64,000 bases of DNA, from positions 37,589 through 101,588 of the forward strand of contig WSYH01001930.1 in assembly GCA_036426205.1 (NCBI GenBank), in the 5' to 3' direction. Of this stretch, positions 43,951-54,694 are shown piece after piece. Source of the DNA: Ascaphus truei (lineage: Eukaryota; Chordata; Amphibia; Anura; Ascaphidae). How positions within the stretch are numbered: the stretch's first letter is position 1; the number at the start of each line of letters is the position of its first letter. The position numbers were made by a program, and so were the translations under genes. A model generated the notes under the pieces. That model worked only from the letters and a program-made list of their open reading frames with translations. It was not told the origin of the DNA and did not search any database.

Positions 43951-45399
43951 ATGTTCCTAACCACAATTAAGACGGGCCGCCTTGCGTGTTTTTTCTATTT
44001 AATAAAATGAAAAAAAAGCACAAAGAAGAAAAACATATACATATAAATTTACAAGTAAAGATCTAGTACTTAAAACTGTGACACACAAAATAATGTAACG
44101 TACAAGTTGGGGTTAAATACCTATAACATATAACCTTCAGGTGCGAACAATTTATGACAACCAATGATAATTACAGATTTGCATAGTTTTTCGCATGACA
44201 ACCTTCTTGAATCGAAAAAAAGAGAGTCTTTTTTTAAATATCAATGGTTACCCAATTCCATGTCTTTTGAAACAACCTTATGTAACAAAAATAAGAATCC
44301 GGAGGGCATATGCAAAAGTTAAGTACAACCCTGGTTTTTAATAGCTAAATCAAGGGGCACTGAAAATCAGGTATTTAAATAATTAGATATATCTTCAGGT
44401 GTAAGTTTGTGGAGGCCCCCCACCCATATAAAGATCAGAAACTTTGTGAGTTTCCACGGTGTGTAGAGGTGTGTGGAAACAATCATGCCACAATCAAAAA
44501 AATCTCTGAGGCCTCATTAAGTAGCATTTGATGCTCATTAGTCTAAACAGGGTTACAAAACAATTTCGAAGGATTTGCTGCCTCCACCAATCTACTAACA
44601 TTCCACCATCTATTTTATAGAATGGAGAAACATACAGACCAGGGACCACAGTCACTCCTAATACCCCCATCATGAGCAGTCGACCTACCAAAATCTCTAC
44701 TTGAGCAAAGAGTCAGTACCAGCAAAATCATCCAGGAATTCGCAAAAAAGTCCCAAAGTGACATAAAGGTCCTGCAAGCCACTCTCGATCTTGGCTAATG
44801 TGAGTATTCATGGGACTCAACTATCATAATCAAAAAACTGGACAGAATGGTGTTCATGGAAGGATACAGTATACTTAAAAATGATTTGCGATAGGGCGCA
44901 TACAATACCTAATTTTTCAACAGTGTGGTTTTAAATAATAATAATAAAAGAAAAAAATAAGAAAATAAAAAATGTTTATATTATGAACTGTTGCACCAAT
45001 GGATGGCTTCTCACCTTACCAGGGGAATTTGCTAATATTTCCCACAAATGCAATTCTGTTTGAGTTTGGAAGGGAGCGATCCACCTGTGTACACCACCTC
45101 ATGATGGCAAAACGTGAAACGCACTAATGCAATATGGGATCTTAAATCAATATGAATTAACGGAAACAACTTTATTATAGTAAGGTGAATTACCCTGAGT
45201 GATATCAGTACAAAATTGTTGAATAAGGGTAAAGTACAACCGTGGGGTATGTATGATAGTAGTTCTTCCTTTCAGAGTGGTTGTACTTACCATTATCACA
45301 CTTTTTTAACTGTAATAAGTAATTCCTTCTATATATAAAGTTGTTTGTAATCACTATTATTTTAAGTCACATATTGCATTATGGCTTTTCACGTTTTTC
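43951..45399. other. No gene recognised
   Basis: AT-rich. GTTTTGCCATC / AAAACGTGAAACGC at about 45107-45123 faintly recalls PLE 3' sequences, but I cannot support more. Confidence 0.4.
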
Positions 45400-46016
45400 A
45401 CTCACATTAGGTGTACACAGGTGGATAAGCGCGTCCCGTTGTCGAGACCCAAAACCAGACTTTCCATGGAAAGGATAGACATATGGAAACCACAGCTCTC
45501 CTCAAAGAACTGCTGCCTGGTCTGAAGTTTTTACCAAAGAGCACATGACTTCTGGAACGAATATTCTCTGCCACAAAACGAGTAGCGGACCTTTTTCGCC
45601 TCAAAGAGAAATGCAAACACACTGGGTGTCTCTATTGCTCCACACAGTCTCTAAATGTTAATGTCTCTCTCCGTTATTAGGTCTTTATCACTGCACCTAA
45701 TGTGTACATAGTACTCACGGTACTTTGATATATGTGCAGTCCGGATTCACACTCAGTGCGCTGTTATTGTATTCCCACGAAGAGTCCTCAGTATTCCTCT
45801 GGTCACCCACGGCTCATGGGGACGCTCCATACCACGTGACGACGCGGTGATGTCACTCCCTCTCGCGAGAGTTTGTCCGGTAGGCTGTGGGAGCAGGGCA
45901 TCGATCCTCTGCACTGCTTATCTCACCGCAGGCAAATATTGGGATAGGCGGCCACCGGCACCTCTTAGCTGCTGTCTGCTGCTTCTAATGAGTCTACTGC
46001 GTTCACTATAAACCAC

Positions 46017-46052
46017 GCCCTACGCGTTTCTCGGTTAGGCTTCGTCAGGGGC
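46017..46052 (-). ncRNA. Hammerhead ribozyme-like motif, stem II decayed
   Basis: On the minus strand: GCCC, CUGACGA, then an 11-base segment, GAAA, the palindrome ACGCGU (sharing the last A), A, and GGGC. GCCC/GGGC can form stem I and the core boxes are canonical. The stem II segment no longer pairs well, so activity is doubtful. Confidence 0.55.
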
Positions 46053-47269
46053 TGATTATGCTCTCTCTCCCTCATCTAGGGTTATATACCCTCCTCCATT
46101 ATGCACATAATTAATTAAAAAATCAAATAATTAAAAAATTATCCAAAATACATTGGCTTCATGGTTTTAATATATACTTTGTGTAGCTAATCAATTTGTT
46201 GCTTGTTGGTACCATTTATATTACATATATAGTGTTTGTCTAAAGTGATTAAATAATAAATATTCTCATTTCAGCAAGAGCAAATTTAGATCTATACTAA
46301 CCCTCTAATTTAATATAGAATTATTATACCGGATAACCTGGACAAAATTGACATATAATGCAATTTACCTTGACTGATTATACCTTTTATAAAGACATAA
46401 TATATGGGTTCTAGACATTTTATATATTATCTATACTCACAGTTAATAATTATTTAAACACCCTTCCATAGGGTATTTGATGACCAATCAGTGGTGTATA
46501 TAGATTCGTTCTTAATTGTGGGAATATACTAAAATACTGTTCCTGACCTTTGTATTATAGAGGTTTTATACGGCTATATGTTACATAGCCCAATAAAGAT
46601 ATGTGGGTAGATAATTCAATATTTATTAAAATGGTGGGGTTATATGCCTTTATTAACCCATTATAGCTATGGAGCCAAAACTCCAATACCTCTAAACCAA
46701 GTAGGATAATGAGTAGTTCAATCTCATTCGTGATATTAACCCTTTATTCTTATGGTTGGGAATTAGATCTCATATTCCCACACATTAGATATATTACATA
46801 TATAGAAGTTATTACTATAAGTTATATAAGTTCTACACATAGCAGATTGGAGCAGACCAGAGAGTTAGATGCTGCTTAAACAACGAATCTGTTTCAATAT
46901 TCCCATGGGGACTGCATTGTGACAATTTTATGTGTATAAATTAACACTTCTTAGTGGCACTACATGTTTCTCATGATATATATACCTAATAATAGTAAAG
47001 GACAATTTATAACAGTTGTACAGAAAAGAAAAATAGAAAATGGTTATTCAAATAATAGAAGTTAGTCGCAAACTACTCATTCTCTCGTGCGCTATTGCAG
47101 AAAAAATGTTTTAGAGAGAGCCATATCATATAACGTACATTGTTAACCCAAGTAGCAATGTACTTATAATGAAATCTTATAGTGTTCATCGTATTCCTCA
47201 TTCACATATTCACACAGATGATGTAACTAAATAGTTTCTAACCATACAGATCATAGATGGAACTTAATC

Positions 47270-47885
47270 CCTTAAAAAAGATCCCAGATCTATATCGATG
47301 TTAAGACCAAGTGGGGCTAATGTTTTGAGGGCATAGATCCAGTATGTCTCCTGTCTAAATATTTTTGTTATCGGATTCCCTCCTCTCCAACTTGGTCTAA
47401 CTTTCTCGATGCCCACAAATTTCAGGCCTTTTGGGTCTTGGCCATGAAATTCTTTGAAATGCTTGGATACACTATGCTGTAATAGGCCCTTCTCAATATT
47501 TCTTACATGCGTATTTTGAGTTTCCTTGTTGTCCTCCCAATATATTGTTTATTGCACGGACATTGCAACAAATATACCACGTTGCTTGTATTACAATCAA
47601 TCATGTCCTTTATTACATAATTGATTTGTGAAGCTTCTGATTTTATTGTTTTGAAGCTGTTTTGGGAGTTAGGATGTAGTTTACAACCTTTACACGATTG
47701 AAACATAAAGAACCCAGTTGCAATCGTTACCGGTCTTTGATTGTCTTTTTTCAAACAGCTAGGTGCTAATCTTTGTTTTAGATTAGTTGCCTTTGTAAAA
47801 ATAATTTCTGGTCTTGATCGCAATTTTTGTTGTAACATTGGGTCCTTATGTAAGATTCCCCAATGTTTATGGATAATTTCTAGAG
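47270..47885 (-). pseudogene. PLE C-terminal region with GIY-YIG endonuclease
   Basis: The text reads IIHKHWGILHKDP, KLRSRPEIIFTKATNLKQRL (the usual region before the endonuclease), a Cys motif (CKGCKLH), then SNVVYLLQCPCNKQYIGRTT (GIY-YIG core). A small deletion shifts the frame at about 47505. The remainder HSVSKHFKEFHGQDPKGL and WIYALKTLAPLGLNIDIDL follows to about 47270. It is closely related in layout to the PLE at 51713. Confidence 0.85.
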
Positions 47886-48524
47886 ACTAGAGACATTTCT
47901 AGCAGCTAGAGACATTAGGAAAATTATGTATGTATTGAATGTATAGGCCAGGTTTATTTTTTTTACATTCAGGGTTGGTTCCGTGGTTCTGCGTGGGACC
48001 TCTGGAGACCACCTGTGGTATCTTCGGGTATCCCAAGGGTATCAGGCTGGTGGTTCCACGGGTGACACATGCGGGGATGACGATGTGTGGTCCCACTTCT
48101 GTGGGGGCACCGCCGACCCGTAGTCTGCGGGGATGACGATGTGTGGCCCCACTTCTGTGGGGGCACCGCGGACCCGTAGTGAGCACCCGTGAGTTCCCCA
48201 GACCCCCGAGGGAACCACCCGAGGCCCCGCAGACACCTGTGGGTCTGACCCGGGGCTCCCAGACATCCTTGGGCCTACCGTGGGGACCCAATTGTGGCCC
48301 ACGGTTACCCAAGGAGACCACCTGGGGGCCATGGTGCTGGCAGGATCCACCAGCAGGCCTCCAGAACCTGTGTAAAAAGGGCTGCTGGTAAACTGTAGGT
48401 CTGTCCAGGTGCCCTGCCAGCCCACCAGGGACTCGCGTGGGGCTGCGTTATGAGCCCTGTATGTAAAAGAATAAATCTTGTATTTATGGGGGGGCACAGG
48501 GGTGGGTAATGTATTTAATAAATA

Positions 48525-48552
48525 NNNNNNNNNNNNNNNNNNNNNNNNNNNN
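48525..48552. other. Assembly gap (28 N)
   Basis: Run of N at the junction of an inverted duplicate inside the right arm. The sequence just after it differs from its other copies mainly by missing single bases, as in uncorrected long-read sequence. Confidence 0.99.
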
Positions 48553-49277
48553 GCTAAATTTGGGGAGGGGGGGGGGGACCCAATGTGCATATGGGAGGTC
48601 TAACCACCCTCAACCCCACCCACATATACCGTTACCCCCCCCATCCTGGCTCATGGCCCCTCCGCTTCTGAAACAGACACAAAAATTAAAACATCCAAAT
48701 AATGTCCCCTAACCCTTAATCACCTAGCGGTTATTAACGCTACAGTCATTAAGGGTTAACCCACCCTCACCACCACTCGGGATGCCTACATACCCTCCCA
48801 CACTACCACCCCCCCCCGTGAGGCCTAACCACCCAGTCAGTACCACAAGGAGGCCTACACACATACGTTGGGAAAACACCCCCCCCCACCCCCAGTACCC
48901 AAATAAAAACAGTACAATGACCACAATAAACAGCATTATATTTATGGCTGCTGGTAAACTGTAGGTCTGTCCAGGTGCCCTGCCAGCCCACCAGGGACTC
49001 GCGTGGGGCTGCGTTATGAACCCTGTATGTAAAAGAATAAATCTTGTATTTATGGGGGGGCACAGGGGGTGGGTAATGTATCTAATAAATATAATGCTGT
49101 TTATTGTGGGTCATTGTACTGTTTTTATTGTGGGTGGGTACTGGGGGTGGGGGGGGGGGGTTTTCCCCAACGTATGTGGGTAGGCTCCCTTGTGGGTACT
49201 GACTGGGTGGTTAGGCCTCACGGTGGGGGGGTTAGTGTGGGAGGGTATGTAGGCATCCCGAGTGGTGGGTGAGGGTG

Positions 49278-49332
49278 GGTTAACCCCTTAATGACTGTAG
49301 CGGTTAATAACCGCTAGGGTGATTAAGGGGTT
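49278..49332. repeat. Small nested palindrome in the right arm
   Basis: TTAACCCCTTAAT pairs with ATTAAGGGGTTA, and inside it AGCGGTTA pairs with TAACCGCT. The left arm has the corresponding hairpin at about 37998-38052. Confidence 0.75.
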
Positions 49333-50274
49333 AGGGGACATTATTTTGGATGTTTTAATTTTTGTGTCTGATTTGCAGAAGCGGAGGGGCCATAGCCAGG
49401 ATGGGGGGGGGGGTAACGGTATGTGGGTAGGGGGTGAGGGTGGTTAGACCTCACAGTATGCACATTGGGTCCCCCCCCCCCTCCCCACATTTACATACAC
49501 TGCACTCACAGCAATACAGACAGGGAGGGAGATTTAACAGAAACATTAGGGGGGAGGGGGCTTTAAATCTCTCTGCCTTCAGTGTAATCTGTTTAAAGCC
49601 CCCTCCCCCCTAATGTTTCTGTTAAATCTCTCTGCCTTCAGTGTAATCTGTTTAACAGAAACATTAGGGGGAGGGGGCTTTAAACAGATTACACTGAAGG
49701 CAGAAAGATTTAACAGAAACATTAGGTGGGAGGGGGCTTTAAACAGATTACACTGAAGGCAGGGAGATACAGGGGATGTACTGTACTGTATGTTGTTTAT
49801 TGCAATGCTTCAATGTGTGTATAATGTATAATGTTTTTTTACAATTAGATAGATGTAATCCTTGTGTGTGTAAGGGTTAGCTTTGGTTTTAAATTGTGTT
49901 TTCTGGTTGGTACTTACAGTATAGATTGATTTTTGTTTACTTGATTGGTTAAAATAGTTGACTTGTTTGGAAGTGTTTGTATTTACTGGTACAGTAGCTT
50001 GCAATGATATTGTTAACATTCATTTGCAGAATGTATATGGTGCATAGATTTTACAGTATGCATCATTTATACAATGTAAATGCAATGTACTGTGTGGATT
50101 GGAATGTTATGTTTTATATTGTAAGATCAGTTAGGATTATTAAATGGATTATTATTATTATTATTGTCTGTATGGAGAAGCGTTATTTGTAGGACAGTAT
50201 GATTTTGATAACCATTCTACATGTATTTGTATATTGGTTCATCATGTGTGTATATATACTGTGTGTGTATATAT

Positions 50275-50900
50275 AACAAACAAAAGAAAAAAGCTGCGCC
50301 TCTACTTATGGTTATTAGGTGTATACAATAGAACTGGCTGTAATAATTCAACACAAGTACAATGAACAATATGTTAATATTATCTAGCACAAAAAATGAA
50401 AATAAAAATGAACATAAAAATAATAAAAAACCTGTAAACCATAAGAATAAATAACAATGATATTGCAATAAATATATAATCCAAATAGAAAAAGAGTGTA
50501 AAAACCAGTCCTCAAAAAAGTCCAATAGATGATGTTGGTTCTGGTGTAGAGGGTCTCTGGCTGCTCTCAAAGTGGACAAACCACATCCACAGGGAATCTA
50601 AAAGAAATGGGGGAAGAGAGAGCGCACACCCATAGCGTAAAATAGTAAATTTTAATGAGGGGAAGGGAAGGAGGGGATAAGAATTGCACTTACAAAGGTA
50701 CAATAAAATCAAGCATATCGTGATATATAATCACCACCATCCGGTTAATCTCTGCAGCATCTTGGGGTATTTCCTTTCTTGCAGTACCAGGATAAACGTC
50801 CCAATCAATGTCCAGGGTAAGTAATCTCCTAAAGACCTGTATTGGAGTCCTGGAAAGTAGCTCCGAGAATAGCAAGCCTCTGCAGCAATCGCGCGGATCA
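50275..50900. other. No gene recognised
   Basis: A-rich sequence at 50280-50480, then mixed sequence. No domain seen. The AAAAAAGCTGCGCCTCTAC start resembles dispersed repeat text but I cannot assign it. Confidence 0.45.
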
Positions 50901-50996
50901 GTATTTTAATAATATTGTGCAGGAGCAGGGGGGTCCCTGAGCATTAATTTCTTGCTCAGGGAACCCCCTGCTCACTGTACAATATTATTAAAATAC
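50901..50996. repeat. Hairpin with about 43-bp arms
   Basis: GTATTTTAATAATATTGT at 50901 pairs with ACAATATTATTAAAATAC ending at 50996, and AGCAGGGGG-GTCCCTGAGCA pairs with TGCTCAGGGAACCCCCTGCT. The loop is about 9 bases. Likely a minimal foldback element or the end-to-end remnant of one. Confidence 0.88.
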
Positions 50997-51059
50997 AGAA
51001 ATGCTGCTTCATTACCGTAGCACATAGCCGCTAAGGTAAGGAACGAGTTTTTATTTATA

Positions 51060-51712
51060 TATGTGTTTTATTCATACTGTAGATGTGCAGAGGGTCTCCG
51101 GAGCAGAAACGTTTTGGTTTTAGGTCTGGGGACCTCCTGCTTTCCGAGATACAGGCCCCTTTAGGGGGTGCCGGTATCCCTCTGCTTTGTTTACAGGCCA
51201 CGATCACGTGATCGGGACCTTTAAACGCAGAGGGATACCGGCACCTCATAAGCTCCGGAGACCCCCTGCACATCTACACTATCAATAAAAATGTATTTTA
51301 AATAATTTTTAATGTGCCGATGTTTGCGCAGAGAGAGCAGCGGTTCTCTCTCTGCTGCAAACACATCTCGCCAGGGGACGGCCTATAGTATCATTGATGT
51401 GCATATACAGTACTGTATGTGTATGTTAGGGGTTATAGGGGTTGTTGTTATACAGTATATACTGTATATATACAGTATATACTGCATTACAATTCATGAA
51501 TTTCTCGGCTTCAAAGACAACAGCTCGCAAACGCCCCCATGCGTTTTTACACGGCATTGCAGTATTGCAGCCAGCCGGAACAAAATGCTTAAATCACAGC
51601 TGCGAATATAACGCTATATACCCCGGGAGAAAATTATACAAAACCGCACATCACCGGGATACTCTGAAATTCGCGGAGCTAGCCAAGTAAGAATAAATTT
51701 GGTCGCCAGTGT
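51060..51712 (+). mobile_element. Palindrome-rich terminal-inverted-repeat element
   Basis: The inverse copy is at 32519-33080. The first 230 bp form nested inverted repeats: GTAGATGTGCAGAG..CTCCGGAGC with its complement ending GTAGATGTGC-type sequence near 51275, and within it GGTGCCGGTATCCCTCTGC with its complement. The right end reads GGTCGCCAGTGTA, as in the 401-bp element at 18452. No coding capacity. It abuts the 5'-truncated PLE that follows. Confidence 0.7.
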
Positions 51713-53521
51713 ATGAGACTACTTGGAGACACAGCCACTTACCTCCCCCTTACAAGTAACCCTCTAAGCCGGTTTGAAACTGAACTCATTAGATTACTAG
51801 ATAAAGATTTAGAGGAGGGAGCAATAACCCAACAAGAACTAGAGTTTTTGAACACACAGTTTTCACGCACACCAATCTTTTATTTTATCCCTAAAATACA
51901 CAAAAGCATTACGCACCCTCCTGACAGACCTATCATTTGAGGAATAGGATCACTCACTTCTAATTTATCTTTATTTATAGATCATCACCTCCAACCCTTA
52001 GTTCACCAGGTCCGATCCTACTTGCGTGATACTACTCATGTCCTCCAGATATTGAGAGACCTTGAGTGGAAGCCAGAATACACATGGGTAACAGCAGAAG
52101 TGACATCACTATATACCACCATCAATCATGTGAAAGGATGTCAGGCTATATCACGTAAGTTAGAATCGGACCACACCATGTCACCAGCACTTAAATCATT
52201 TTTAGTAGATAGCATTAATTTTATTTTAACACATAATCACTTTCAATTCAACTCACAATTCTTTTTGCAGATCTGTGGAACGGCGATGGGCACGAGGTTT
52301 GCCCCGAGCTATGCGAATCTTTTTATGGACAGTTGGGAAGAAGATTACATTTGGAACAACTGTCCGCTCGGGGCTCACCTGGTGCTCTGGCGCCGTTTCA
52401 TAGATGATGTTATATTTGTTTGGTCAGGTAGCCAGGTACAGCTTGAATCGTTTTTTAACTATTTAAATTCTAACGATAGGGATCTTAAATTCACCTTTAA
52501 CCACCATAAGGAACGTATAGAATTTTTAGACCTCAATATATACATTAGCAATAACAAAATAGAAACAAAAACATATTTTAAGTCTGTTCAAGCCAACAAC
52601 TACCTCAGGGCAGACAGCCAGCACAATCCTAGCTGGATCCGGAATATTCCTAAGGGCCAGCTCACCCGTCTGAAGCGCAACTGTTCAAATCCTGTGGAAT
52701 TTGCGCTTCAGGCGGATGAGCTCAAAGATAAATTCCGAGATAGAAAATATCCAGAATATGTACTTGAGGAAGCGTCCCTTCAGGTGGAGAAAATTGAGAG
52801 GGCCACCTTGCTTGAATATAAAAATAAAAATCAACTATACGAAACAGAACAGAATAATGGAGTGGCTTTTGTCACCCAGTATAATGAGATGGCACCAAAA
52901 ATTCGCCAGATTTTTAATAAACACTGGCCAATGCTCCTGTGTGATAACACTCTATCAAAATGTCTCCCAGAAAAACCAAAAATTATCTTTACGAAGGCTC
53001 CAAATATTAAAATGCGTCTAGCCCCCAGTTGCCCTCTAGATAATTCAGTTGCTAAGACAACCAGCAAAAAAAAAGGGATTTTTTAAATGCACTAATTGCA
53101 CGGCTTGTTCATTTAGTAGTAGCACTGAAACCTTTCAATCAAATGTTACAGATAAAATATACACCATTAAGACATCAATAAACTGTCACTCCACCTTTGT
53201 AATTTGCCTGTTACAGTGCCCACGTGGCTTACAATATGTAGGTAGGACTGGAAGATGTTATCAGAGAAGGGTGTATGAACACATTTATAATATAAAACGA
53301 GGTTAAACAACACATAGTGGTTCACATCATTTTAATATTCATCATAATATAAATCCGATGGGTCTCAAGTGTCAAGCCATAGAAACCGTACAGACTAATT
53401 GGAGGGGAGGAAATCAATTACAACAGATCAGTAGACGTGAAGCCTATTGGATCTACGAATTAAAAACTCTCTCACCTAATGGTCTCAACATTGATTTCGA
53501 TCTAGGCGTCTTTCTTAAATG
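51713..53521 (+). pseudogene. PLE reverse transcriptase plus GIY-YIG endonuclease
   Basis: The RT reads FYFIPKIHKSITHPPDRPII, then the palm from TAEVTSLYTTINH, ICGTAMGTRFAPSYANLFM, and the catalytic FIDDVIFVW (about 52396). This is followed by EFLDLNIYI and the QADELKDKFRDRKYP linker. The endonuclease follows: CTNCTACSF (Cys motif), FVICLLQCPRGLQYVGRTG and ISRREAYWIYELKTLSPNGL, ending FLK at 53521. RT copies element RNA and the endonuclease nicks DNA for priming. Damage is light: an in-frame TGA at 51938, a frameshift at an A-run near 53070, and TAA at 53304. The main RT block (52022-53086) is open, which suggests a fairly recent insertion. Confidence 0.93.
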
Positions 53522-54027
53522 AAATATTTTATTGTATTTTATTGAATTTTAACATAAATAATATATATTTATAAGTTTATTATAATTAAAGTAAATATGT
53601 TTTAAATAAAAGTTTTAATCCACTTAGTTGTTTTAAAATAATAGAGACGCGTATATATGGATATCTTTTAGCATCATTTGCATTTTTGCACAAATAAGAG
53701 TCAAATTACGTGCTAAAGTATAATACATCAATGTGAAAAAGATTTTGCCATTAATAATATCTATTTTAATCTTATACTGTTATAACACTAATGCTGTGAT
53801 TGTTAAGATGTTTAAGTATGAACTGTATTTATTATGTCTTGTCAATTGTGAGTTTGTTTTATGTAGTAAATGTGTGTAGTTTTTGTATGTTAGGCTGCTT
53901 TTCACACAGTAGAAGATTGACAGGTATTCCAACCAATTGTGGTCTCCACGAGTTCAGTTTGAGTGACATTTAGCGCAACCAATGGTATACATCCTGTCAG
54001 TATTTAAATCCACCATGTACTGTGTTA

Positions 54028-54082
54028 ATTCTCCCCTGAAGAAGTGCGCATGAGCACGAAACGCGTTGGGCCTTTTGAGAAT
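54028..54082 (+). ncRNA. Hammerhead ribozyme in the PLE 3' region
   Basis: The order is CUGAAGA (54036-54042), A, GUGC (54044-54047), a 6-base loop, GCAC (54054-54057), GAAA (54058-54061), CGCGU and U (54067), then GGG. CCC (54033-54035) pairs with GGG (54068-54070), and AUUCU (54028-54032) with AGAAU (54078-54082), giving a bulged stem I. Stem III is only the palindrome ACGCGU, so self-cleavage would need a dimer, as described for minimal type I hammerheads of PLEs. Cleavage is predicted after U54067. Confidence 0.78.
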
Positions 54083-54694
54083 CATTACAGCAGTATACTG
54101 GCATAGGAGCAGAGCCTTGCAGAAGACCCCTTGAATAACGGTGTGTTGGAGATACAACTACAGGAGCTAGTTCCGGAACGCGGTCCCGCCTACCGTGACG
54201 TCATTCTGGGCGCGGAGAGCAAGCGGTGTGGGAAGCTGCTTGCAGTGACGCCTTGACCGGCGTCGATCGGGAGAGGTGCCTGCAGTCCTCCACAAGTGGC
54301 ACGCGTCCACCAACAGCTGCCGCCGGACAATCACTACCGTATCCACCTGCCTATATCCTGTGGACATCTTATAAGTAGGACTCCGGTTTTACACACCGGA
54401 TCCTAGACCTGCTTTTTATTGTTTAATAAATTCTCTGTATATTAGTCAGCCTATCTGTTCATTGTTGTATGTGTGTGTCTGTCTATGTCTATGTGTTATG
54501 TTAATTTAAACAGTGTCACGCTATAATTTTTCCTTCTTGTCTCCCCTGCATCATATACTATTGTTGCTGCTGAGGAATCTGCTGTATATTCGGCTGGATC
54601 ATCATATATTGGACACTGACACCAATCTCTGGACTTATCCTATTTCCATTCATTTGGACTCTAGGCGCCGGTCTGTATTGTTTTCCTAGAGTAT

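Larger units (their letters stand above)
45400..47885 (-). mobile_element. Penelope-like element, 3' part
   Basis: On the minus strand the C-terminal coding part (47885-47270) is followed by a long 3' region with a hammerhead-like motif at 46017-46052. The 3' limit near 45400 is an estimate. The RT is absent; the coding part is cut near the inner end of the right arm at 47927. Confidence 0.75.
47927..50274 (-). repeat. Right arm of the 13-kb inverted-repeat structure
   Basis: Reverse complement of 36945-38886. Between 48381 and 49490 the order is disturbed: the segment with TGCTGGTAAACTGTAGG occurs twice (48381 and 48949), the part 48553-48945 is inverted relative to 49085-49490, and a gap lies at 48525-48552. 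The outer end mirrors the left arm: GGTTCATCATGTGTGTATAT. Confidence 0.85.
51713..54690 (+). mobile_element. Penelope-like element, 5' truncated, with RT, GIY-YIG and ribozyme
   Basis: The coding part 51713-53521 gives RT and endonuclease domains, followed by a 1.1-kb 3' region holding a hammerhead ribozyme (54028-54082) and an AATAAA-like signal near 54423. The N-terminal region upstream of RT is lost at the border with the 51060-51712 element. The end near 54690 is set where Gypsy RT text begins. Confidence 0.88.

Noticed and set aside
45107..45123. Another hammerhead near GTGAAACGC
   Set aside because: Only the GAAAC part is present; no CUGANGA box or pairing stems.
36945..50274. Polinton/Maverick-type giant transposon
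   Set aside because: Long inverted ends would fit, but no DNA polymerase, integrase, ATPase or capsid gene is present in the interior.
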